From a bacterium (GTDB lineage Bacteria > Chloroflexota > Dormibacteria > Aeolococcales > Aeolococcaceae): a stretch of 9,432 nucleotides of DNA. Location: assembly GCA_021850405.1 (NCBI GenBank), contig JAJZMA010000231.1, positions 1 through 9,432 of the forward strand, in the 5' to 3' direction. A model generated the notes under the pieces. That model made no database searches, was not told where the DNA came from, and was given only the letters and a program-made list of their open reading frames with translations. The position numbers were made by a program, and so were the translations under genes. Positions 1 to 9,432 of the stretch are shown here, piece by piece. Position 1 is the stretch's first letter. Every line of letters begins with the position of its first letter.

Positions 1-1898
1 GGGTTATTTGTAAGTGGCAATGCAACTAGCACATATTGCCCAGCAAGGGAGTCCCACTGACCCCGGAGCGGGTCAGCATGGTAGATGGCCAGCGCACTGT
101 TTGACGGGACATCCTGGGCGCGGTAGGCAGTTATGCCGTAACAAAGCTGTGAGGCGACCGGGCTTGTAAACTGGTACAACTGGGGAGGCGTTGGCTTGTC
201 ACCGTACTTTAAGCCGAGCAACATCCAGTTCGTGAACAGATTGTCGGCCTGAGGATGGGCAAGCTGCATCGTACCTGATGCAATCACTCGCTGGCCAAAA
301 ACATCTGCTGCCCCCATGTAGGATTCAAACCAGGCAGTGTAGATCAGCCCCGAGACCAGCATCGGTAAAATTCCAGCGGCGAGCCGTACATTAGGTGCAA
401 TCATTGCCATGCCTGCTATTCGTGATTGTTTTTTGGGGCCGGGAAACTCTGCTGCTCTGATCCAGAGAAGGTCTATATAGAGCGCGGGAATGAAAAACAG
501 GTAGTACTCATCCCAGTTCTGGGAGGAGATGAGCAGATTCAGCGCCAGGACTGTGCCCAGATATAGAAGGGTACACACGTTTATAAGGAGCAGTGATCTG
601 GCAGCACTACTGCCGCGCATGCGCTCTCTAAGAATGTGTCTTCTCTGCCATACCCTATGCGCCGTCAGCATCATACATAGCGCCACCAGTGTGATGCCGA
701 GCAGTCCTGCCACGTAAAGGAGGTTTATAAACCAGGACGGGAACATGCTGATCGGCCACGTTGTATTTGGTATTAGCTGCTGCCAGATGTGACTGCCAGA
801 TAGGTCGTAGTACCAGTTTCCGATCTGGGGGATGACCCAGAGCACTCTCACCCGATGAGGATCTATTACAGTTCCAGCTGGAGTACGTTTACCTTCAAGA
901 TAGACTCCGGTTGTGGTCAGGAAATGGTAGAACGGAGGAAGCAGCCCAAAAACAATGATCAGGCTTGCACAGATTCGATGGTTTATGCGCCAGGCAGTGG
1001 ACAAAATCCTCCATGGCCCCAGATACATCACTACAGGCAGTGCGAACAAGCCGAGGATGATGAGTGGCCACGATCCCAGCCATATATTAAGCAGCTGCTC
1101 TGGCTGGAACCTTATTGGATATTCATGGCCCCCCGTAGGCAGTTTTTGCCGATACCAGTAAAGCGCCAATGACGCTGCGATCAGAATACCCTCCCCGCAT
1201 GCCCAACGCCTCCACCTGCCTCCCTGGAGCCGGATTAGCAGACAGGAGGTTGCTATGATTGCCAGCTCAACTGCCATCATCTGCTCACGAATTGAGAAAG
1301 ATACGAATGAGAGCAATAGGGCCGCTACTAGCCACTTCTTGTCGACAGCATCTTTTTTGAACGACATTGATCCAGCTAACAGGGCCATCATTGCGAAACC
1401 AAAAGATGGAACTTCTGCCATGAAACTGGTTGACAGAGTTGCCCACAGGGGACAGAGTGCACATAGAGCCGCCACCATCAGGCTGCGCCACCTGCCCAGG
1501 CCACACTCCCTTGCAAACAGCAAGAGGGCTGTGAGGCCAAGAAACCCCAGGAAGCAGGAGTAGGCATTCAGGGCGGCGACATGGTCCCCAAGAGCCCATA
1601 TAACAGGAGCAGCCAGTACGATCTGACCTAGGATCAGGATTGTACCCCAATGGTATAGGTTGAATCTGCCCGTTCTGGCAAAAAAGAAAGCTGCGCGATC
1701 ATAGGCCCAGTCATCGGCTGATGGAGAATGGATTGAACCGTAATGAAATGCCAGCAATAGTGGTAGCACCAATCCCAGAGCTCCAACAATACCGACAGCG
1801 CCGATGAGCCAAAGCCTGGTTTGCATGGTAGTTGCTGAAGGGCTGTTTGGCTCGGTCAGGATTCCTTCTGCCTTGTCCCGGTTGGTTGAGCCTTCCAT
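1..1898 (-). CDS. GT-C / family 39-like membrane glycosyltransferase, C-terminus cut by window
   Basis: Seen: an open frame of 632 complete codons runs leftward from an ATG at 1898-1896 and is still open at base 1. The protein starts with a polar tail of about 28 residues. A first hydrophobic helix follows at about 30-51, then a loop with SADDWAY (residues 60-66), and then many further hydrophobic helices. A short SFMAEVP motif lies near residues 158-164 and an SIREQ motif further on. Family knowledge: polyprenyl-phosphate-sugar-dependent GT-C enzymes (PMT/ArnT/family 39-like) have an acidic pair in the first external loop after TM1, as here with Asp62-Asp63. They transfer sugars on the outer face of the membrane. 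Inference: an envelope glycosyltransferase or close relative; donor and acceptor are unknown. The start is supported by a Shine-Dalgarno run (1905-1915). It lies downstream of pirin on the same strand but 307 bases away, so probably has its own promoter. A non-enzymatic polytopic membrane protein remains possible. Confidence 0.72.
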   Translation of the reverse strand, partial: MEGSTNRDKAEGILTEPNSPSATTMQTRLWLIGAVGIVGALGLVLPLLLAFHYGSIHSPSADDWAYDRAAFFFARTGRFNLYHWGTILILGQIVLAAPVIWALGDHVAALNAYSCFLGFLGLTALLLFARECGLGRWRSLMVAALCALCPLWATLSTSFMAEVPSFGFAMMALLAGSMSFKKDAVDKKWLVAALLLSFVSFSIREQMMAVELAIIATSCLLIRLQGGRWRRWACGEGILIAASLALYWYRQKLPTGGHEYPIRFQPEQLLNIWLGSWPLIILGLFALPVVMYLGPWRILSTAWRINHRICASLIIVFGLLPPFYHFLTTTGVYLEGKRTPAGTVIDPHRVRVLWVIPQIGNWYYDLSGSHIWQQLIPNTTWPISMFPSWFINLLYVAGLLGITLVALCMMLTAHRVWQRRHILRERMRGSSAARSLLLINVCTLLYLGTVLALNLLISSQNWDEYYLFFIPALYIDLLWIRAAEFPGPKKQSRIAGMAMIAPNVRLAAGILPMLVSGLIYTAWFESYMGAADVFGQRVIASGTMQLAHPQADNLFTNWMLLGLKYGDKPTPPQLYQFTSPVASQLCYGITAYRAQDVPSNSALAIYHADPLRGQWDSLAGQYVLVALPLTNN

Positions 1899-1904
1899 GT
1901 CCCG

Positions 1905-1915
1905 CACCTCTCCTT
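1905..1915 (-). promoter_or_regulatory. Ribosome binding site of the glycosyltransferase-like gene
   Basis: Read on the minus strand, this is AAGGAGAGGTG ahead of the ATG at 1898. It contains two overlapping Shine-Dalgarno cores: AAGGAG with an 11-nt spacer and GAGGTG with a 6-nt spacer. It supports the chosen start over the later in-frame Met25. Confidence 0.6.
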
Positions 1916-2129
1916 AGCTTCGATTTTGGTAATGGGGGCGGATCGGGTCCGTAAATAAAGAAAGATGCCTCGCTGTGTGCGAGATAATTGTGGTGTCAAG
2001 ACAACAAAAACCCCTACAGAAGGGCACCTTGAAGGGCAGTATACGTCCCAGCCCACATTCTCGTTCATGTTCCATTGTTGTCGCTGGCGGCCATCTCACT
2101 CTGCGAACTGGAGCCGATGCTCCTGCTAC

Positions 2130-2141
2130 GTGTGGCCACAC
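2130..2141. repeat. Perfect 12-bp palindrome
   Basis: GTGTGGCCACAC reads the same on both strands. It lies in the gene-free region, 65 bases beyond the pirin stop and about 230 bases ahead of the downstream start. It could be an operator half-site pair or chance. With no loop and no U-tract it is not a terminator. Confidence 0.35.
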
Positions 2142-2205
2142 CAGAGGAGCGCCGGCACTGCACAACATTCCCGCTGGGTGCAGCACGAGCATGGCTACCT
2201 GGGGC

Positions 2206-3180
2206 CTACTGGCTCTGCCCCAGGGCACCAGCGGGAATGGAGCCGAGCCTCCCGGACCGGTAGTCATCAAACGCCTGGGCCAGCTCAGCATGGGTATTCA
2301 TCACGAAAGGTCCAGCCCACGCAACAGGCTCTCCAATTGGCTTCCCACCGAGCACAAGAACGTCAAGTGCTGGCGACCGGCTTTCCTGCCCTTTGGCAGC
2401 AAAAAACTCAATGGGGCCCTCGCCATGGAATGCTACCAGCTGGCCAGGAGAAACCTGCAGCCGTTCACTGCCCACCTCACCTCGACCACTCAGAACATAA
2501 AACAGTGCATTGAATGAAGCATCCCAGGGAAGGAACACGTGACCACCGGGCAACACCGTTGCATGCACCATCGTTATTGGAGTGTGGGTGATGCCAGGAC
2601 CCGCAAAATCCTGCTGTGAGCCAAGCCGTCCGGCGATAAGCCGCAGGAGTGCGGTCCCATCATGGGAGGAGAGAAGTGTAACTGCGCTCCCTCGTATGTC
2701 CTGGTAGCGTGGCGCTATCCACTTGCTCGCGGCAGGCAGGTTAACCCACAACTGAAAGCCGTGAAAAAGCCCTCCCGACACAACCAGCTTTTCGGGCGGG
2801 CGCTCAATATGGAGTATTCCAGCACCAGCAGTCATCCACTGGGTATCCCCGTCAGTAATGCGTCCCCCTCCACCATTGGAATCCTGATGTTCGAAGGTGC
2901 CGTCTATCATGTACGTGACTGTCTCAAAGCCACGATGAGGGTGCCATGGTGTCCCTTTGGCCTCGCCAGGAGAATACTCCACCTCCCCCATATGGTCCAT
3001 ATGAATGAAGGGGTCCAGCAACCGCTGGTCCACACCGGCAAATGCCCGCCTCACAGGAAAACCATCCCCCTCAAAGGCATGGGGCGCATCAGTAATGGAT
3101 GCCACCCTTCTGGAAAGCACGGCAACCTGCGGCGCTTCCAGCCTGGGCAGATTCATCGGCTCGGCAAATATTGCTGGCAT
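2206..3180 (-). CDS. Pirin-family bicupin protein
   Basis: A 324-residue protein with the pirin signature. Seen: LDPFIHMDHMG near residues 55-65; a WHPHRGFETVTY block giving His80 and His82; and GILHIERP giving His124 and Glu126. Family knowledge: these correspond to the His-X-His and His-X-Glu residues that bind the single metal in the N-terminal cupin of pirins. Bacterial pirins have been linked to quercetin 2,3-dioxygenase activity and to regulating central metabolic enzymes by direct binding. Most are about 230-300 residues, so this one is slightly long, mainly at the C-terminal end after the second cupin. The start at 3180 was preferred to an ATG 108 bases upstream because it has a near-perfect AAGGAG five bases ahead and matches the family N-terminus. 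It is transcribed away from clpP as a single gene. The natural substrate or partner cannot be read from the sequence. Confidence 0.93.
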   Translation of the reverse strand: MPAIFAEPMNLPRLEAPQVAVLSRRVASITDAPHAFEGDGFPVRRAFAGVDQRLLDPFIHMDHMGEVEYSPGEAKGTPWHPHRGFETVTYMIDGTFEHQDSNGGGGRITDGDTQWMTAGAGILHIERPPEKLVVSGGLFHGFQLWVNLPAASKWIAPRYQDIRGSAVTLLSSHDGTALLRLIAGRLGSQQDFAGPGITHTPITMVHATVLPGGHVFLPWDASFNALFYVLSGRGEVGSERLQVSPGQLVAFHGEGPIEFFAAKGQESRSPALDVLVLGGKPIGEPVAWAGPFVMNTHAELAQAFDDYRSGRLGSIPAGALGQSQ

Positions 3181-3185
3181 GGTAT

Positions 3186-3191
3186 CTCCTT
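3186..3191 (-). promoter_or_regulatory. Ribosome binding site deciding the pirin start
   Basis: Minus-strand AAGGAG followed by ATACC and then the ATG at 3180. It is close to the anti-Shine-Dalgarno consensus with a 5-nt spacer, and it places the start at 3180 rather than at the upstream ATG at 3288. Confidence 0.8.
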
Positions 3192-3482
3192 CTTCCCCAT
3201 ACGGTCCGAACGCACCTGACAGGCGAACACCCACCCTTGCGACAGGACCCATGGACCCATATAAAAACAGTTTTCCCCAAACTACCATGCCTAAACTGCC
3301 AGCCCCCAGTCTGGGCCCTTCCCCGCAGACTTACCGTCTTATTCTCATCTCCTTGCCAGGAGAACCTCCCGTGACCACTCCAGGAGCCGGAGGGAATGCA
3401 CCAAGCGCGCCAGGAACCGGCCCCAGCAGGAGTAAACCACATAAATGAGGGTAAAAAAGGTGCAATGTCCGTCCCCTGTCCG

Positions 3483-3498
3483 CCGTAGTTTCGTACGG
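3483..3498. repeat. Small inverted repeat in the clpP leader
   Basis: CCGTA (3483-3487) and TACGG (3494-3498) can pair across a 6-base loop, followed closely by the palindrome CTTGCAAG at 3501-3508. It lies 65-80 bases ahead of the clpP start. It may be an operator or leader structure, but five base pairs can easily arise by chance. Confidence 0.25.
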
Positions 3499-3552
3499 TT
3501 CTTGCAAGCCGTTCACAACAGGCTTCAGACAGCAGTTCTCGGACAGTAATCG

Positions 3553-3557
3553 GGAGG
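3553..3557 (+). promoter_or_regulatory. Ribosome binding site of clpP
   Basis: GGAGG lies six bases ahead of the ATG at 3564. It argues that translation begins there, giving the N-terminally extended protein. The internal Met69 (3768), which would give a conventional ClpP length, has only a weak upstream purine run. Confidence 0.7.
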
Positions 3558-3563
3558 ATCAGG

Positions 3564-4460
3564 ATGGCCACAGAAAGCGAGCAGCAGCTCCCCCAGAATC
3601 GATCTGGTCGCTCTCCATCTCGCAAGCTCGCAGAACATCTGCGGGGGCGCCGTGTGGCCAGCGGCAACGAAAAGACAGTGCTGGACGCAAGAGCGCCAGG
3701 GCTTGAGCATACGGCTGCGCCGCCTGCCGATTTCGACCCTGCCAAGGGCCTCCCTTCTGGTGCGGGCATGCCAGGGGTTATTATGCCAACCGCCGCTGGC
3801 GAGCGCTCCTTTGATCTGGTCAGCTGGCTTTTTCAGAACCGGATCATTCTACTGAACGGTCCCATTGACGAAGTCACTGCAGAGAACATCATCCTGCAGA
3901 TTCTGGCCCTGGACTTTCAGGATCACAACAAGCCAATCGAGATGTATATCAACTCCCCTGGCGGGAGTGTCACTGACGGCCTTGCCATCTATGACGCCAT
4001 GCAGGCAGCGCTTTGCCCCATCAGGACGGTATGCACAGGGCTTGCCGCATCGATGGGGGCTGTACTGCTATCTGCTGGAGACAGCCGCATGATCCTGCCC
4101 AATGCCCGTGTTATGGTCCACCAGGTCTCATCAGGAACACAAGGGCTGATCACCGACCAGAAGATAAGACTGGCTGTGGCGGATGAGATGAACGAACGGC
4201 TCATGGGGATAATCGCCTGGAACACAGGACACACTTTGGACGAGGTAAAGCAGGCTGCAGATCGTGACTTCTGGATGTCACCTGAGGCTGCACTGGCGTG
4301 GGGTATTGTGGACAAGATCCAGCAGCCAGAGGCCAGCCCGGTTAAGCGTCCCCAGGTTCCAAGGACAGCAGAAGCCATCAATCGCGGAGTAAAGGCCAGG
4401 CAGAATACGGTCGGTTTCGGCGCCAAGGGAAACCAGGGCCCGGGAAGATCCATCCCCTGA
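3564..4460 (+). CDS. clpP: ClpP ATP-dependent protease proteolytic subunit, N-terminally extended
   Basis: A 298-residue homologue of ClpP, the serine peptidase that forms a double-heptamer chamber and degrades proteins fed by ClpX, ClpA or ClpC ATPases in the cytoplasm. Seen: the oligomerisation/N-terminal block GERSFDLVSWLFQNRII (79-95), INSPGGSVTDGLAIYDAMQ (129-147), Ser163 in LAASMGA, His186 in ARVMVHQ and Asp235 in DRDFWMSPEAA. The catalytic triad is complete. The spacing Ser163-His186 is 23, two less than in E. coli ClpP, because the loop before LPNARVM is shorter. Typical ClpPs are about 195-210 residues. This one has about 70 extra N-terminal residues, polar and Pro/Gly/Ala-rich and not signal-like, and a basic C-terminal tail of about 45 residues. 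The extension could be a propeptide removed on assembly, or an adaptor/regulatory segment. It is a single gene with no clpX beside it, so it may be one of several ClpP paralogues in the genome. Confidence 0.94.
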   Translation: MATESEQQLPQNRSGRSPSRKLAEHLRGRRVASGNEKTVLDARAPGLEHTAAPPADFDPAKGLPSGAGMPGVIMPTAAGERSFDLVSWLFQNRIILLNGPIDEVTAENIILQILALDFQDHNKPIEMYINSPGGSVTDGLAIYDAMQAALCPIRTVCTGLAASMGAVLLSAGDSRMILPNARVMVHQVSSGTQGLITDQKIRLAVADEMNERLMGIIAWNTGHTLDEVKQAADRDFWMSPEAALAWGIVDKIQQPEASPVKRPQVPRTAEAINRGVKARQNTVGFGAKGNQGPGRSIP

Positions 4461-4508
4461 TCACGGTAGCCGTACCCCTGGGCTAGCCTCGACAGGGAGG
4501 ATTGCCCA

Positions 4509-4539
4509 GGGGCACGGGTGCATGTAGCACCCGTGCCCC
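4509..4539. terminator. Perfect 13-bp hairpin between convergent clpP and glpX-like genes
   Basis: GGGGCACGGGTGC (4509-4521), a 5-base loop ATGTA and GCACCCGTGCCCC (4527-4539) form a perfect GC-rich stem. It lies 48 bases after the clpP stop and 5 bases after the stop of the opposing glpX-like gene. Position and stem strength suggest a shared bidirectional transcription end. Neither strand has a U-tract after the stem, so it is not a canonical intrinsic terminator; it may act with Rho or as an RNA 3'-end stabiliser. Confidence 0.65.
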
Positions 4540-4544
4540 CTGTG

Positions 4545-7830
<3,286 letters not shown>

Positions 7831-7853
7831 TACTCCATCCTAACCGATGCAGG

Positions 7854-8927
7854 TCAGCTGCTTTCAGCTGCTGTTATTGAAACAGTAATCTGCGCTTTGC
7901 CTCGCAGCACCTGCAGTGACACTGTCTGGCCTGCAGGAATCTGGAAAGCCTGTGGATCGAAGAGATGGTCTGGCGTGACTGGAGAACCGTTCACCGAAAT
8001 TACAACATCCCCAACCTTAAGTCCGGCTGCCGCAGCCGCCCCACCCGGAGCAACCGAAGTAATCAGGGCTCCAGATTGCGTGCCAAGTGCCGCAGCAGTA
8101 GCAGGTGAAAGGAATACTGAGTTGGCATCAAAAGTAGATCCGCTGGTTGCTCCTCCGCCAGTAGCCTCCAGGACCAGGGCCTGCAGGGCAGAGAAATCCA
8201 GGGACACAACGCCCCCGGCAGCCCCAGCCCCACCGGCAACGCCGACAACCTCTCCGGATGAGTTCACTATTGGGCCGCCCACCAGCCCAGGTGCTGGGGC
8301 CGCATTCAACACTGCCGCTGAGGTGACAGTAGCAACCCCTCCAGATCCGAGCAGAACCCTGGCCTCATTGCCAACTGCGGACACTGTGCCGGATACAACC
8401 GTCAGCGATCCTATTGGAGGCAAACCAACAGCAACCTCTACATCGCCAGGTGATGGCGCCGTATCCGACAGTGTGAGTGCTGGCACCTGCATGCTGCCCA
8501 CGACCTTTAGCAATACAAGTCCCTGGGGCACGTCTGAGCCAACCACGAGAGCCGGATAGAGCTTGCCAGCCTGCGTCGCCAGATGAAGCTCTGTGGCCCC
8601 GTCCAGGGCGAAACTGCTAGTGACCACAAGGCCAGTCCCACCAACCACAAAACCGGTTGCCACCGGAGCCGACCCGCTGACAATCCCGCTTTCCGTAACA
8701 GGACCAGTAATCACCTCAACACAGCTGTGCGACGCAGTAGCGGCAAGGTCGGCAATGGTCAGGGGGGCTCCGCCGGCATGGGCGGGCTGTGTGGTCGTGG
8801 CAACCTCAATCACTCTCTGGGCAGGCCCAACCTGCTCATAAAGCACCCACGCAAAACCCGCACCCATAAAAGCAGCAATGACTGCGGTCATAATGGCCAG
8901 CGCCGTCGAGCGGCGAACATCCAGCAT
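7854..8927 (-). CDS. Membrane-anchored HtrA-like trypsin-fold/PDZ protein, catalytic triad lost
   Basis: A 357-residue protein in HtrA/DegP (S1C) order. A short cytoplasmic N-terminus leads to one hydrophobic anchor (about 8-30), then an extracytoplasmic linker, a trypsin-like double barrel (about 55-255) and a PDZ domain (about 270-352). The PDZ domain includes GALITSVAPGGAAAAAGL and KVGDVVISVNG. Alignment by eye with S1C proteases shows the fold-defining turns kept but the triad replaced. The His of TNNHVV is Phe106 in VTSSFAL, the Asp of TDLAVLK is Gly136 in PQGLVLLK, and the Ser of GNSGGP is Val216 in GLVGGP. The strongly conserved GGP and the following VNSSGEVVGV remain. The frame is intact and Ala/Gly/Val-rich. 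Inference: a pseudoprotease acting outside the membrane, perhaps binding peptides through its PDZ domain. It starts 6 bases after the preceding stop with only a weak Shine-Dalgarno, consistent with coupling. An unrelated PDZ membrane protein is a less likely alternative. Confidence 0.85.
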   Translation of the reverse strand: MLDVRRSTALAIMTAVIAAFMGAGFAWVLYEQVGPAQRVIEVATTTQPAHAGGAPLTIADLAATASHSCVEVITGPVTESGIVSGSAPVATGFVVGGTGLVVTSSFALDGATELHLATQAGKLYPALVVGSDVPQGLVLLKVVGSMQVPALTLSDTAPSPGDVEVAVGLPPIGSLTVVSGTVSAVGNEARVLLGSGGVATVTSAAVLNAAPAPGLVGGPIVNSSGEVVGVAGGAGAAGGVVSLDFSALQALVLEATGGGATSGSTFDANSVFLSPATAAALGTQSGALITSVAPGGAAAAAGLKVGDVVISVNGSPVTPDHLFDPQAFQIPAGQTVSLQVLRGKAQITVSITAAESS

Positions 8928-8933
8928 CTGGGG

Positions 8934-9432
8934 TTATCCGCTTACCGGGCCAGACCCTGTGCCCTGTGTCTCAGCACCGCCCTGTAACCCTGACTCGTGC
9001 CGCTTTGAGAGATATCTGGTTATTCCGGCAGCATTGCTCCGCAAGCCATTCAGCACCTCAAGACGCTGCCGGTCCCCGTCCGACATCCCATGTGGTAGCA
9101 GGTCAAAATCAGCGCTAAGCGCCTGCTCCACCCGATCCACATCAGGCACACTACCATCCCTGGTCACGGTTCTCGCAATCTCCACCCAGTGGCGGAGCGA
9201 CCCTTCTGCCTCGGCGAGTGTGCCCTGCGCATCTGGCACCGGCCCAAAATGGGTAAGCACCAGCTGTCGCGGGTTGATAGCAGCAAAATTATGGAGACTG
9301 TCAATAGCCAGCTCCATGTCAAAGTCTGGGGGCGGTGCTGCGGGCCGGAGCTGGCTCGCCCCAGATAGCCGCACGCACACAGAACCCCCGCTAACCAGGG
9401 TCCAGGTAGTCGCATCCAGCAGCGCCATATGA
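8934..9432 (-). CDS. MBL-fold metallohydrolase-like protein, N-terminus cut by window
   Basis: The last 165 residues of a protein entering from the right edge; the upstream codon at 9431-9429 (His) shows the frame continues past the internal Met at 9428. Seen, numbered from that His: HMALLD (1-6), SGGSV (14-18), LRPAAPPPDFD (28-38), PRQLVLTHFGP (54-64) and an acidic helical C-terminus. This matches the C-terminal half of MBL-fold hydrolases, where a His precedes the (A/S)LLD strand, a GD turn follows, and THFGP supplies the last metal-binding His (His61 here). Odd: the GD turn reads GG (Gly16), so the metal-bridging Asp seems absent. The codon is GGT, one base from Asp GAT. The HxHxDH motif would be outside the window and cannot be judged. 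It is the first visible gene of the operon and ends 6 bases before the HtrA-like start. Confidence 0.8.
   Translation of the reverse strand, partial: HMALLDATTWTLVSGGSVCVRLSGASQLRPAAPPPDFDMELAIDSLHNFAAINPRQLVLTHFGPVPDAQGTLAEAEGSLRHWVEIARTVTRDGSVPDVDRVEQALSADFDLLPHGMSDGDRQRLEVLNGLRSNAAGITRYLSKRHESGLQGGAETQGTGSGPVSG

Larger units (their letters stand above)
1899..2205. other. Gene-free region between pirin and the glycosyltransferase-like gene
   Basis: No credible gene is seen in these 307 bases; short open frames on both strands match nothing and lack family features. It holds the leader of the gene starting at 1898 and the 3' flank of pirin. Visible details are a 12-bp palindrome at 2130-2141, two copies of GAAGGGCA at 2019-2026 and 2031-2038 (12-base spacing), and a minus-strand TTGACA at 1999-1994 that lacks a convincing -10 box at normal spacing. 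No U-tailed terminator was found after pirin. Confidence 0.5.
3181..3563. other. Divergent intergenic region between pirin and clpP
   Basis: These 383 bases separate two divergently transcribed genes and must carry the promoters and 5' leaders of both. No convincing gene is seen in any frame. An A/T-rich patch at about 3257-3276 reads TTTTTATATGG on the minus strand and is a possible -10 area for pirin, without a good -35. On the clpP side there is a small inverted repeat (3483-3498) and an 8-bp palindrome CTTGCAAG at 3501-3508. No CIRCE element (TTAGCACTC-N9-GAGTGCTAA) is present. I could not assign a sigma factor or a heat-shock operator. Confidence 0.5.

Noticed and set aside
1994..1999. 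Minus-strand TTGACA as the -35 box of the glycosyltransferase-like gene
   Set aside because: No -10-like hexamer lies 16-18 bases downstream (the sequence there is ACAGCG-like), so the match alone is not enough.
3181..3288. Longer pirin start at 3288
   Set aside because: The extra 36 residues do not resemble the family N-terminus, and an AAGGAG sits exactly ahead of the ATG at 3180.
3089..3769. Open frame of 226 codons on the minus strand across the pirin/clpP junction
   Set aside because: It overlaps the start of clpP and the N-terminus of pirin in other frames, has no family features and lacks a supported start; it is a chance frame.

Overview
The window is bacterial, compact and protein-coding, with moderately high G+C judged by eye. 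It holds seven genes plus two gene-free stretches of about 300-380 bases. The host is uncertain. I recall class II fructose-bisphosphatase genes sitting next to CTP synthase in Chloroflexota genomes, and that order is present here, so a Chloroflexota-like bacterium is a tentative guess. I could not test it.

Layout: (1) 1-1898, minus strand: a large polytopic membrane protein resembling GT-C / family 39-like glycosyltransferases, running off the left edge. (2) 1899-2205: gene-free. (3) 2206-3180, minus: a pirin-family cupin protein with all four metal ligands. (4) 3181-3563: a divergent intergenic region between pirin and clpP. (5) 3564-4460, plus: a ClpP protease subunit with an intact catalytic triad and an unusual N-terminal extension of about 70 residues. 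(6) 4461-4544: a short convergent gap with a perfect 13-bp hairpin. (7) 4545-9432, minus: a tightly packed operon read from right to left. Its order is an MBL-fold protein (partial), a membrane-anchored trypsin-like/PDZ protein, a short MBL-like protein, CTP synthase (pyrG) and a GlpX-like protein. Its gaps are 6 and 23 nt, followed by TGATG and ATGA stop/start overlaps.

The most striking feature is in this operon. CTP synthase keeps every catalytic residue I can locate, but all four proteins around it have lost residues normally essential in their families. The HtrA-like protein lacks the whole Ser-His-Asp triad. The short MBL-like protein lacks the metal-binding signature. The GlpX homologue has replaced three of its acidic metal ligands. 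The partial MBL protein has Gly where the bridging Asp is expected. All four reading frames are open and family-like in length where this can be judged. They therefore look like maintained pseudoenzymes rather than decaying genes. Whether they form a regulatory or scaffolding group around CTP synthesis is inference.
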